Both the position numbers and the translations under genes were made by a program. The notes beneath the pieces are model-generated. The model worked only from the letters and a program-made list of their open reading frames with translations. It made no database searches and was not told the DNA's origin. From Ascidia mentula (lineage: Eukaryota; Chordata; Ascidiacea; Phlebobranchia; Ascidiidae), in contig OX387204.1 in assembly GCA_947561715.1 (NCBI GenBank), forward strand, positions 9,305,001 to 9,369,000: DNA of 64,000 bases, given 5' to 3'. Positions 43,270 to 55,900 of the stretch are shown in pieces (position 1 is the first letter of the stretch; each line of letters starts with the position of its first letter).

Positions 43270-43734
43270 ATGAAACTTGAAGACTTGGGGTGTTATACTC
43301 TGTGTATGGCTACTGGCTTTGGCCTGGCTTGTTTGTTTGATAAAACGAACAAATTACGATACATAGGAAAGATCCGTAATGTTAACTACAAAATGGTAAT
43401 TGTTGTTCGAAGCGATCTGTCTATGGGTAGAGGGAAAATTGCATCACAATGTGCCCATGCAGCAGTAGGGGCCACCATTAAAATGCAAACCTCGGACTTA
43501 AACAAATTTCACCAATGGAAATTCATGGGGCAGCCGAAGATAGTGGTGACTTGCAAATCTGACATTGAACTGGATGATATAGAGAAAAAAGCTATAAATG
43601 CTGGATTAAATGTAGTATCTGTGAGAGATGCTGGAAGGACTGTTGTTAAAGCTGGTACTAAAACTGTAGTAGCTATTGGTCCTGAAATTGATTTGGAAGT
43701 TAACAAAATTACAGAAAGGTTAAAATTGTTGTGA
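43270..43734 (+). CDS. Peptidyl-tRNA hydrolase 2, second tandem copy
   Basis: A 154-residue paralogue of the preceding gene, 106 bp downstream. The start MKLEDLGCYTLCMATGFGLA gives a short hydrophobic N-terminus. The Pth2 domain is complete: YKMVIVVRSDLSMGRGKIAS, QCAHAAVGATIKM, QWKFMGQPKIVVTC, VRDAGRTVVKAGTKTVVAIG and NKITERLKLL. The domain is clearly diverged from the first copy, so this is an old duplication under constraint. It lacks the charged linker of copy one. A strong acceptor (TTTTCCTGCAG, ending at 43259) lies just upstream of the ATG. Confidence 0.93.
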   Translation: MKLEDLGCYTLCMATGFGLACLFDKTNKLRYIGKIRNVNYKMVIVVRSDLSMGRGKIASQCAHAAVGATIKMQTSDLNKFHQWKFMGQPKIVVTCKSDIELDDIEKKAINAGLNVVSVRDAGRTVVKAGTKTVVAIGPEIDLEVNKITERLKLL

Positions 43735-43835
43735 TGATCAAAATTAACATTATCCAATCTGGAATTATAAACCCTGACTTTTTAACACCCACGTATTCAA
43801 GTAAAATTTTTTAATCAACAGCAGACAAGAAACAT

Positions 43836-46666
43836 TTATGAAAGTTTTCCACCACCTGGATAGAAAGGTTCATTGGGCATAAATTTGAACAACCAATGTA
43901 ATGTTTTTTTATGTGGAAAATCTTTTAATGCAGCTTGAGTTTCGTATTCTTTGTGAATAAATTCATACACAGGTTCTTCCATATCTAGCAGAAAAACAAA
44001 TGTATACTTTTCAGAACAACAAAAATAAAAGCAAAAAAAACATGAAATGGCTTGTTTGTCGTCTGTGAGAATAATCACAATTGCTTTTAAATAGGCATTA
44101 AAAATGAACACTAAACCACTGTCTGATACACCTACCATCCACAATAGGACTATATAATAAATCTTACCAAGTTTATGGTGAAATGTTTCCATGACGCTTT
44201 TGTCCCATTTGGTTTGAAAAAATCGAATTGAGGCTGGTTTTAGCTGTGACTGGTATTGTGCAAAAAAGTCTTTTATTCGAAAAGAGCGATCAGAAAGCAA
44301 ACTGTGAACATATGGAATTTGTGGCAATATGTTTTGTGGCTTATTTCTCTTGTACTCACCATGGACTTTCTGTCTGGTATTCCCTATAGTCTATCTCCTT
44401 GTTTTGCTTGAATAAAACAAATATAATTCTATGATAACCAGTTCCACGGAGGGGTAATGGTTGCAGGTAGTCGACAATAACATCTCCAGATGTGAAATCA
44501 CTACCTCTTATGTTTCCTCTGTGGGCAAAGCAACAATAGATAAAATTTTCTCAAAATAAAAGATCCAGTATTGATGCATGCATTAGTACAATGGTTCCCA
44601 AATGCTTTTTGATCTGCTGTCTATTATTTTTTAAGAACGTTTTGTAAAGTTATGAGAAAAATTTACTCAATAACTAAAAGTTTTTTTTAGTCTATGAAAA
44701 TGCATGCATTAAAAGATGGCATAAGAAGACAACAAACACGTTTGTTTTGAATTTTGGAGATTATGGCTAAGTTTCCACAAAACAGCATGTTTTGGACCCC
44801 AAATTATAAATCATTATTTCAATAGCTACTTACATAAACCAGTGAACATATTCTGAGTTGTCGCATTCAAGGTGGCCATCTGGATTTACAACAAGTATTG
44901 TCCACAATGAATTTGTTTCTGCCTCAAAGGTTACTGAAGGTTCAGATACAACCTAACAAACAAGTAATTTGTGAATGTTTCATCAGTACTTTGACAAATC
45001 GGGCACTTAATTATTGACAGGTCCTGTAAATTGGAGCATACTTACTATGGCAGCAGAAAGTTCATTCCCATAGTAAACTGGACTAACATAGCCTGGATCA
45101 GAAGTATCATAATTAATGTCCATGTGAACAACAGGGTAGAAAAACTTATCACCAAACAAGTCCCGATAAACACCATAATTTTTTGCAATTGCTGTAATTT
45201 CTTGAATTCCATGAAAATTTCTTTCCCATTCGTCCATTGCAGTTTCAACACAAAACGTGTCTGCAAACAGAAGGTTGATGAATGTTAAACTTGAGAGAAA
45301 GACAAATAAACAATCTAGCACAGGACGAAAGACAACAAACTCAGTACAAACATACCTTTCCTTTCCTGGGCATCTTTGCACTTTTTAACACTGCTTCGCA
45401 GCAGTTTTATTTCTTTACCTTTGTTCCATTTTTGCCTTTGGGTTAGTTTGGGTAGCACAAATTTTAAACCGATGTCAGTGTATTCAGGCTCATCTGTACA
45501 AATATTGTAACTATTGTATTCTCATGTTACAGTTTAATACAAATGTCACAAACCTTTCTGGACCTTAAACCATTTGTAAACTGTTTTCCAATGAGGATCC
45601 ATTTCTTTTTGAAGCTTTCTCATATCCTCAGCGTACTTGACATAACTTGAATAATATTAACAAGAGATATTTAACGATATTTTTGTATGTTAAAACATTT
45701 ATTTCCAACAGAAAAGAAATCTACATTCACAACAGGTATTTTTGTGTAATTGATATGTATCAGTAAAAATTCTAAACTTTACAATTTAATAAGGTGGGCT
45801 ACACAGGGTGCCTCTAAAATGCCAATGTAGGCATTGAGCCTAGGCATTGTAGGCATCGTAGATATTGTAGGCATTGAGTCTTGGCAATATACGCATTGAA
45901 TCTTGGCATTGTACGCATTGAATCTAGGTATTGTAGGTGTCCTAGGCATTGTACGCATTGAGTCTAGGCATTGTAGGAATTGAGTCAAGGTATTGTAGGT
46001 GTCGTAGGCATTGTAGGCGTCTTAGGCATTGTATGTATTTAGTCTAGGCGTTGTAGGCATTGAGTAGATGTATAGACTCAATGCCTACGATATCTATGAT
46101 TCCTAGACTCAATGCCTACTGTGCCTACAATGCCTAGACTCCATGCCTACAATGGGTTTTTAGTGGGACCGGCTACACATGGATTATACTTTCTGCTACT
46201 GGCTTACTTGTAGTAACTTCCATATTTAGGAATATTCTTTTTGTTGAAATATTTGTCATTAGGTAAAGTTGTCCTTTTTCTTCCCAAAACTTTCCCAAGA
46301 TCAGCCTTGTCGAACACTCTCAGTTTGGACCTGCGTTTATGCAGCATACTCAATGCAATTTTTTTCCTGTATATTTCTTCATCTAAAAAGTAATTTAAAA
46401 TTTGCTCTATATACTATCCCGAAAAGTTTAATGCTACAACACAGGTAAGTTAATGTTACCCTTGCTGTAAAAATTAACCAGCAGTATAAGTAAAGTAAAT
46501 TTTACAGCATATTATTTGAAATCTTACCCGTCATGTTTTTGTCAAGACTTTTGCTCTTGTAGTTGAGTGGTGAAATTCGATATCCACTTGCGTAACATCT
46601 GTAGTTCATGCGGCATATCTGTACAATCCCATCACAAAGCCATGAAACGTCTTGCACAAAAACCAT
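43836..46666 (-). CDS. MRPL38: Mitochondrial ribosomal protein L38
   Basis: A large-subunit mitoribosome protein with a PEBP (phosphatidylethanolamine-binding-protein) fold. Minus-strand exons from the likely start (46666, MVFVQDVSWLCDGIVQ) run through about 46380-46190 (YRKKIALSMLHKRRSKLRVF), 45660-45400 (KYAEDMRKLQKEMDPHW, GLKFVLPKLTQRQKW), 45265-45045 (NYGVYRDLFGDKFFYPVVHM, YVSPVYYGNELSAA), 44955-44830 (SLWTILVVNPDGHLECDNSE), about 44520-44360 (PLRGTGYHRIIFVLFKQN), 44340-44170 (FFAQYQSQLKPASIRFFQTK, WDKSVMETFHHKL) and 43985-43836 (MEEPVYEFIHKEYE, end FYPGGGKLS). The block order is that of human MRPL38. The start is uncertain: an internal ATG (MNYRCYASGYRISP) would also give a presequence-like N-terminus. 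An intron holds a minisatellite. Confidence 0.9.
45826..46154. repeat. Minisatellite with an internal strand flip, intronic in MRPL38
   Basis: Imperfect units based on TAGGCATTGTAGGCATTGAG repeat from 45826 to about 46065. From about 46070 to 46154 the same unit continues in reverse complement (CTCAATGCCTACAATGCC). The array can therefore fold on itself. Confidence 0.9.
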
Positions 46667-49213
46667 TTCAGGTTCAGAAAGCTTACTGAGTTTTGCCGTA
46701 ACTCCCTGTATCAAAAAACAGTTCCATTAATGCACATATCTTCCTTTAATTCGCTTACAAACTCCAAGTACTAATTTGATTTTATCTTCTTGAATGCAAA
46801 CTTCACCATTCATCCCATGGAAGAAATCATGCGTGACAGAACGGAAAGCATGCGTGAACGAAAACAACTGATCTTTATTTAAGATTAAACCATAAACACT
46901 GTCAGTGAGGAAAACACATTAAGTAGACCATTTGGCCAAAAGCGGCCAAGAATTAAAAACAATTCAAATGTGAAACACAAAAAAAAGCGAAACGCATAAA
47001 AGAAACACATGGCAGAAACAAAACACACAAAAAAGTGAACAAACAAACTTGAAAATGGATTAATCGGAATTGCTCTTCTGGCACTTAAGTTTCTAAAATA
47101 CCAGTATATTTGAAAATGGATCCCTAATAAAGTTTTTCCGACAAACCCGAAAAATTGTTAAGTTTATTTAGAGATGACCTTTTTTAGAAACGAATTTGCT
47201 TACAAATTATTCGTCTTTTTTATAAAATAGTCGTGACGTGTTGATCCTTCAATGATCCATCAATATATGCCCCAATTTGATTTGCTCCACTCATGATAAA
47301 CTAACCTTAACACCGCATCATCTTTGGCAATCAAACATTTTTGCCACACCGGTAAAATACACGCTTGAATCGGTGCTAACAAACTGGCGGATCTAAATTA
47401 TCCAACCGGATTTGATTTATAACTATCCGGATCCGGCCGGGCTGGATATTTTGAACTGGGAACATCACTACTTTCGAGTGATTTAAATTTCGATTTGATT
47501 TCGAATTTGTTTGTTGCTCAGAATGTTTCGTAAACAAGCAAAAGTTTGTCATTGTTTAAAAGAGGGTTAAAAAAGAGGTTTCGACCTAATTTTGTTATAT
47601 GTTTGTTGTAAGGCTCTCTGTTGTGTATACCAATTTTGTACGACTTTTCCTTTATTGTTACGTACAGTTGAAACATGTTTACCGCCAACGGCGCTAAAGC
47701 GCGTTATCAAGGGTTGACGTTTTGATGATTTTTGAGAGAAATACTTTGAAGTTGGTTAAGAGTTCGCTCGAAGAAGGGGCTCTTCTTTAAAATAGTTGAA
47801 AACTTGGAGCTCTTTTGGTGCACCACAGTCTATTGTGCCAATCGACCCTTTCGGCCTGAAATGGTCCCCAACTAATACCCCGGGCGGTATTAGCAATAAC
47901 CGAATGTATCCGGATAGTTATCAATCAAATCCGGTCGGATAATTTGGATTCGGCAGTTTGTTAACACCGATTCGTGTATTTTATCGGTATGGCAAAAATG
48001 TTTGATTGCCAAACAGAATGTTATGTCAAGGTCAGCGTATCATGAGTGGAACAAATAAACGTGGGCATTTAACACGTCACGAAAAACCGTAATAACAAAC
48101 AACAGAAAAATCGGAAGTCAGCGAGTATCACAGACTGGGTCCCAAAAACGAGTAATTTGCGAAATGTGTGTCCGTTTGTAGGACAAAAATGATTACCCGA
48201 CTATCTGGTAAAATTAAGTGTATTATCCGGCCGGGTCCGGGTATTGAAAATTAGTCAATATCCGGCCGGGTCCGGGAACCCGCATCCGATGCAAGACATC
48301 ACTAGGAGCTATAATGCGAATTGAGGGTTAATATTTCGTTATCGCTTAGATTTTGTAGTGTAGACTCCCTTATGGTCGGTACCAAATTTCATGTTTGTGC
48401 GAAGTCTCCGTCTATTTGTACACTTTGTGACTTGTTTATCGCCAATGGCGCTAAAGCGCGTTAACCTCAGCTTATCTTTTTTCGTATATTGGTTGTGATC
48501 AATTTATCATATATTGTGTATGTGTGTTAATGTTGCAAATTTTTGTGAAGATGTTAGTGCATGGCTAGATGCCACATGAATGGAGAAAAATTGTTATCAC
48601 TGATCAACTTAAACTTTTTGGTACAGAAAATGGGAGTAGGCTACCAACCGGGAAAAACTAATCAATTTAATTTTACTAATAGCAAGATTTTGTGTTTACA
48701 AATGTAAAGTGGCCAAAGTGCAACCCTGTTTTACTATGTTTCGACGGCAAGTACAGCAAGTTAGAAAAAAAAACTGCATTAAGAACTAATAAAGTGAATG
48801 AATTTAAATTGAAATGGAATACTTTGTAATTTAATATTGATTTGTGTATTAGTGTATGTTTCTTGAGCTCGTGTTTTGTTTCTCTTTTCTCTGTCGTTTT
48901 TGTAGTTGTTGCAGTAATAAAAAAATAAAAATAAAAAAAATAATATTGCTTGTGATACCATTTGTAGTTCCAAATTTAAAATTTAAGACAACTTTGAGTT
49001 TTATTTTGTTGAAAAATCATGCCTTTCGTTACCTTTCCGATGCTTGTAGGAGTACCGCCTATGTGCGTGTAGGCGAGAGTCTTCGTCGGTGCGTATCTTC
49101 GGTTAGTGACGTCACAGAGACGTAATATTTGGTGCGATGTCATATCTTGACCCCACATTCATTGTGACGTAATTTGGGGTTTTCCCGATTTTGAGAACAT
49201 GGGTACGTACAAT
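46667..49213. other. Repeat-rich intergenic region, no supported gene
   Basis: Holds a large inverted repeat (47283-48050), two copies of a GCGCTAAAGCGCGTTA phrase (47692 and 48446) and CCGGCCGGGTCCGGG sequences near 48230-48280. No coding exon could be supported. Confidence 0.45.
47283..48050. repeat. Large inverted repeat, about 150-bp arms, about 470-bp centre
   Basis: The left arm at about 47283-47436 (CTCATGATAAACTAACCTTA, GCAATCAAACATTTTTGCCA, AATCGGTGCTAACAAACTG) is the reverse complement of about 47907-48050 (CAGTTTGTTAACACCGATTC, CAAAAATGTTTGATTGCC, CGTATCATGAGTGG) with about 10-15% differences. It is probably a fold-back or long-TIR non-autonomous DNA element. Confidence 0.75.
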
Positions 49214-49571
49214 CATAGGCGTCGATTTTTTAACGTTTTGTAAAATATTAAGGGTGACATTTCCAGGTTTGAGAAACGCGCAAAAAAATTTCGTCAGTCG
49301 TATCGCCCTAAACATCGGTAAACGACGCAAATTCCGTTTCGTGTCACTTTGTTGCGTAACAATCCACGAGACACTTATGTTTGTCCTGATTGTGACGGTG
49401 ACAGTAAAGGTCGTTTGAAACTAGCTTAACGCATAGTATAATGTTTGTAGTTTTTCTGACAATAATTTTTAATTTAAACGAGATCCAGGGGTGACAATGC
49501 ATGCTTTGTCACCCCTGTTTGTTTCTGAGGGGTAACATGTCACCCCAGTCACCCTTAAATCGACGCCTATG
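49214..49571. mobile_element. hAT-type MITE with an 8-bp target duplication
   Basis: A 358-bp element begins CATAGGCGTCGATTT and ends AAATCGACGCCTATG, exact reverse complements. The identical 8-mer CGTACAAT flanks it at 49206-49213 and 49572-49579. Inside are GGGGTGACA/TGTCACCCC pairs. The ends and the 8-bp duplication point to the hAT superfamily. No transposase frame is present. Confidence 0.92.
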
Positions 49572-49914
49572 CGTACAATTAAACATCCAAATTTTCTAAT
49601 TGTGTAATGGAGACAAAAACCTACGGTGAATATGATTTAATTCTCTATTGTGACGTAAGACAGATCATCGTAAGTATTTCAGGGCTCCGCGAAACTTGGC
49701 AATTCGGCTCTATTTTCAATTTCATGTTTGTCACTGGACATACGCTAAATGCATGCCAGAAAATTTAACATAAAACGTATAGTAATTATATGGACTTTTG
49801 TGCACTAAAGAATTGCATTTTCTTATTTATTTTTAGAGGAATATAAAAGGTTAAGTGCAAAGATGGTTATTGTCATATAAAACTGCTTTTGTGAAAACAA
49901 AATGCAAAATGCGT

Positions 49915-52900
49915 TCAAACAAAAACTTGAAATTGCCGTTTGTGTTTAAGTTTTCGGTTACTTTCAGATGTGTTCGGCATGGACATTGTACTATTAAGGT
50001 TTGTGTACGTAGATTGATTTTGCTCAGCGTTTTCGCTTTGCATAATGTTTTCTTGGTTTGTATTGTTAGGCTGAATGTGCACAGGAGGGTGCAGTGTTGA
50101 GTAGCGAAGCATGTCTTCTGCCGATTTCCACTTTACTGACGTCTCGTCATCTTTAAAATGATCCATTTGAACTACTTTGTTTATCTGATCCGACGAAATA
50201 CTCCGACTTGCCAAATACCCCGGGTTTTTGCTTTCCCAGTTTGTTCGCTTGCTTGCTGGCTCTGTTTGCGTTCTAAGTCGTTTTTGCTTTTCGTTATTGT
50301 GGTGACGAATCTTACGAAGAACCGGTGTGCGCAAAATATCTGGCGTTCGGTAGCCACGTTTACGAGGATGTGTAGGAAGAAAGTCAGTGGAATTTTCGCT
50401 TAGCCCAGAACTTGTTCTCGGTCGTCCGCTGTCCTCCTCACTTGATGCCATTGTTTCGTCTTTGCTGCCACCTGAACTTGTTGAACTTGACTTGAGTCCG
50501 GTGTTTCCTTAAAACATCATGCTAAAAAACGTGAAAATCCCGAAACCTTTAATTCCGCCGTACAAAAACTTATATAAATAGTGTCACCTTTGGCGTTTTT
50601 AGCTTTCTTTTGATCCAAGTCGTGTGAAGGGCGACGGCTGTCGGGTGGAACGCCTATAGTTTTTCCTGCTTTAATGAGTTGAACAGGTTTTCGAATAATT
50701 TCTGAGCCATCAGTATCCAGGACAGAAAGAATCTGAAAGTTTTGCGTTATCTCAATTTAGATGCGACCACTTTGTGATGAAAATATTGCGCCACTGCAAA
50801 GTGGTAAAGGCTGTGAACGTGACCGGCCGGTGTCAGACTTAAATACTTGTGTGCCACAGACCGGATAACTCCATTTTATTAAACACAATCCAATACTGAA
50901 ATTAAAATATTAACACAGAAAACGTTTGTCAAAATTAAACTTTGCAACATTTCGAAAATCGCCTGCAAAAGTTATGTTGTTAACATGTTGGCACACGAAA
51001 AATTTGCAATTTAAAGTGCATGTGATATGGAAAAACAAATTAAAATTAATTAAACTATGAATGGTCATTACTTTTGACAATTTTTGGCGAAAAAAGTAGC
51101 TTGTTACAGCCACAGATTTCTGAGATACAACTGATCAAAGTTACGTTTAAACCGTTGCGACCGCAGTCGTGCGAAAGCAAGATTATTGTTGCGTGACGTC
51201 ATTCAAGGCGCTTCAGTTGTGCGAGAGCCGCACATTGTAAAACTGGTTTAGTAGTTTTTTCGTAGAACAAGTGCATCACACGGATATTGATTGTTTATTT
51301 GAACTGCAAACAAATGGCGGCTGTTTCGGTCTATTTGGTCTTGTTTAGTTTCGTTATAATAAAACTGTTACTGAGACAGGGTGCTTTTGTGGTTAAAGCA
51401 TTGTTACGCCATGCATTAACTTTTATAAAACACGACAAAAACAGACCGTCATGGGTTTATTTATCGCATCAATTAGTATTTATTGAAACATTGTCGTTTT
51501 TCCAACTCCCTGCAAAAGATAAGTAAATGAATTTTGAGCCTGGCAAAGACCGCCAAGAAAAAACGACAAAACCAAGATTATGATGGAACACTGTTATCCT
51601 GTCATAGCACCACTAGTTAAACGATGCGGTACTTAACTAGTCGTGGTTTAAATTCACTATTACTATAAAATCTGTCTTAATCAACCACCATTATATTTTT
51701 CGCAATAAAGTTCGTAACTACAAATGTTAGAATCATCAGGTGAGGTTACAGTTATGACATCACACCTAAAATGACGTTATGTAATGTCACTGAGCGACAT
51801 TTAGTAATTTCGTTGCTGCTGTACCTTTTGGTTTGCCAATAATCAGAGACAAATAAGCCTTTGGTTTATGACGTCATAGTGACATATTTTTGTATGATGT
51901 CACAGCTTGCACTGATCTTTGTGGTAACGTAATTTGGGGGTCCTCCTTCGTTTGAAACTATTCGATATAGACAGTATAAGGCGCTTTCCTATGCAAACAA
52001 GGCATTTTTTTTACTAGTACGCCTTGTATGGCGTCAATTTCGCTACAGCGAAAAAATGTTTACGATTATTGGTCGCTGCTACGTTTAGTGCGGTTTTCCA
52101 CATTTTTTGGTTGACGTAGAACCGAAATATTTTGGAAATAGGTTTATTGTGGATGTACCTTTAGTTTTACGAAAAGTTGCCCTGACCGTGTTTCATGCAC
52201 TTTAAATGCGACATTTCATACAACCAAAGTTAAAAGTCGGAAAATTCTGTTGTTACATCGTAAATCGACAAGTTTTCCCAATTTGTTTTTTGGGAATATA
52301 GTTTGTGATGACGTGGTAGCCTGTGATTATTGCACACTGTCGTCTGTTGCCTTTGGGTTATAATAAGGCGATTGCAATATCTTATGAGGCAAAATCCCTA
52401 AAAAAGATTTATTCTGATTCCGGTACAATAAAATTAGATCGTATTGGAAACCATTGACATAAGTAGGGCAATTTTTACGGCATTTAATTTAAAAAAATAT
52501 GACTATATGATTGCTAAATATGACTAATATGGCCTGTTTTGGATGTTTTATCATAAGATTATAAGCAATCCAGCACATACCTTCTTTATTTTAGTAAAAT
52601 ATACATCATATATAACTTACACGTTCTTTAAAATATCTTACAAAAATTAAAAGTAAAATACACATTCTTTTAAAAGATACAGTAAGATACAAGTAAAAGG
52701 GAAAGTCAAATGACTTAATAATTTTTTACAAAAAAATAACTTAATAAAAATAATGTGAAATTTATGCATTTCATAAACATCCAGACGCTGTGGAAAAATG
52801 ATTTTGATGCCCCACATATAACACTCAAGCATTGTTTCTGTGAATTATTACTTGGCGTCACAGTTATAGTGAACAAAGAGAATAGCTCTGTCGTGTTACA

Positions 52901-55900
52901 ACCGCGCAACATAATGGGTGCTATGGTACACAGCCTGAATTGGTCGAAAACATTATCGTAGTACGTAGTTCATAAGATATACATATTTAAACTCACAACT
53001 TGAGGAACATTGGAGTGCTTTCTGCTGTAACCGTTAGATTTTCCTTGTGGGGACGCAGGTGGAGAAGCTCCTAATTTGACGCTTTTGGGAGAAATTGGAA
53101 CTTCGTCATAATCTGTAAAATCGCAGATTTAAAACAACAATAAAAGGCTTTTAATCAAAATTAACACAATGATGAATTCATAACAAAATCAATACCCATT
53201 TCTTGTTCTTTAACTTTTTTCTCTTTTCTTTGTCTTCTTGCTCTGCGCCGCCAACAGATCAACATCGCCATGAGAAAAATGACGAGAACGGACCCGCAAA
53301 CACAAACGGCAATGATGCCTTCACTAGGTATTCCCACCGTTTTGACTGCACATACTTCGCTACTTTCTTAAAAAAGAATTGCAATGGTGGTTATTCCCAT
53401 GTTTTAGGGACTCATGAAAACTAATAATTTTCGCAATCTATGACTAAAATGTTGCCATTCTATGTCTACGTTTAAATTTACTTATTTTTTTGCAAACTTC
53501 GGTTATTAATTTGTTCATTACGTAAAGAAATTTGTTTTTTGAAATGGGGTCGCAGAACAAACAAGATTAGTATAATTATAAGTCCTCGTTTACGTACCAT
53601 ATCCTGGTAGTCGGTTGTATTTTAAACCGTTGTAACACTGTTCTGACTGTTCACAATATGGATCCTCCAGCGGCTTCCCTGATTGTGTTTGATGACACCA
53701 GACACACCCAACCACGCCTGAGCAGCTTGTGCTGTTAAACTAAGAAAATGTCTTTGTTTACCAATTCTGAACGTATTTGAAATCTACGCCCAAATTTTTT
53801 CAAGAAATATGTTAATCTTTTCGCATATTTTTATTTTCATGTTATAACTCGCCAGGTTGTTGATGATTTCAAAGTTTATGCTGGATTATTGCATGAATGT
53901 TCAACTGCATTGTAATAAAAATCAATTTGTTCATTTTATACCGATGTTTTGCATTGTGGTGTACTGCACTGGTCTAGGTACTCAGGTATACATTCGCTAA
54001 AACTTGTCAACTCCGGTCTGGCAGGAAAACAAGCAGGCACGTTTTGTTCAATCTACAAAAATGACATCAACAATGGAGATTTCTGATAAAATAAGCTTTG
54101 AGGTGAAAACAACAGTGAATATTTTTGGAAAAAAAATTATAACGTGCTTTCAGTTTGGTGCAAACATACGAGCCCGAAACTTGTTTACTTCAACAAGCAA
54201 TATTTCTGAGTTCCTTGTGATAACGGGGCTTCCCGAGATATCGACAGAATATCCCATGGGTTGTAACGAACAATTTTATAATGACCGATGGCCTACTGAG
54301 AAATATTGGCATTTGACAAATACTTAAAAAAGGTAAATCACCTGAAAGTTGGATGACTTGCGGGAATTCAAAGTCATGTTTTTACATATACAGTAGAACA
54401 CTAAATCCGGATTCGATTCGTCAGTACATAGTGTATAGGATATAAGTAATTATATTGCTAATAAATTGCTATTGCTCGTATACTTTTTTACCACTACAAT
54501 ACTATTGTCCGCGAGGTAACTACAGCCATGCTTACAATCATTTTATCAGCACATGTGTCCAGTCGAACAGGTTCACTACATGGACAATTCCACGTCACGT
54601 TCCTGCAAACGTATTTCTGAGAAAAATAAGCATTAATGTTGGTTGAAGCCGTTCAAGCAGGAAATCTGAAAACACACCGTATCTTGCGCCGGGCAATCAA
54701 AATCAGAACACCATGGAAAAATTTGTCTTGACAGAAAAAATATGTTTGTAGTCGGGACTGGTGCCATGAAGTACTGTGAACATTTTGGTGCGTTTCTGGT
54801 AGAAAAAAGCAAACTTATTTGTGGCAATGTACTTAAATAGTTCCATTATGTTTACCAACCATATTATAACTACAAACGTTGAAAAATAACAGCAATTAAA
54901 TACTTATAGTTTTTAGAATATATTTCATAATCTTACTGAAAATAGCTTTCATTAAGTCGGGTGTCAGGCTGCAGTTTGTACCAGTTTCGATAAACTCCTT
55001 GGTCGAGGTCAAGACACTTCATGCGTTTTACAAAACCTTTTTCATTTAAAACTGACATGAGTGTAGTGTCACCTACAAAATTGTTGCTCTTAATCTCTTA
55101 ATTTGTAATAAATATTTTAGCAGTTTGTTTACTTGAAATGTGTTTAACTTTCAGTTTGTTTTGTTCATTGTTGTCCAAATAATCACTGTGAAGAATAATG
55201 TTGCCCCGATCATCCACTAAAATACAACTCCACCGTAGAGAGTCACTTCTGAAAAACAACAAAAAATAGCAAAATGTGCCAACCCTTATATTCTAACGTC
55301 AATACGCCAAAAAATGATGAGTTATTAAGTAGTTATGCGGGTTTGTGGTCATCATAATACTACTAAAAACAAACACAATAAACTAAAAAAACAATATTGC
55401 AAGAAAAAATTGGTATAATCATACACTGACTGATGGATTTATTTCTTTATACACTATGAACATTACTTCCTGTCGCCATTTCTACACTGCGGGTAAAGGT
55501 CCAGCACTACAGAATAGAGGTGATTTAATGAAAAATCCACTCCCATTATTCCAATGACTTTCCTCTCCTGTACGTTTAAAAGATATGTGATATATTTAAA
55601 TTTAGTTGAAATGCAACACGATATTCACCTCTCTTGATATTGGTGTTAAAATAGCTTGACTGATGCTAATAACATTTCCTGCTCCCGCTGCATCCTTGTA
55701 CGGAGTTGAAAATATTGCCTGTTTTGAATTTGCAACAGCTAGCTCATACCTGTCATAACATAAGGTAAACCACTGCGATTAATAGTACTGACTACAAAGT
55801 ATGACGTACCATACACGTTTCGTGACGTCAAAGTCCATTGGAAGTCTTGTACCGGGAAATAGGCGATCTACACCAGTTGCTGTACCGATGTATCTTCGGG

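Noticed and set aside
51287..51526. Plus-strand frame of 79 residues in a CACHD1 intron
   Set aside because: Hydrophobic low-complexity text with no homology clue, no poly(A) signal and no splice context.
54004..54327. Plus-strand frame of 107 residues
   Set aside because: It lies within the minus-strand CACHD1 gene and has no splice context. Its opposite strand also reads as coding-like text.
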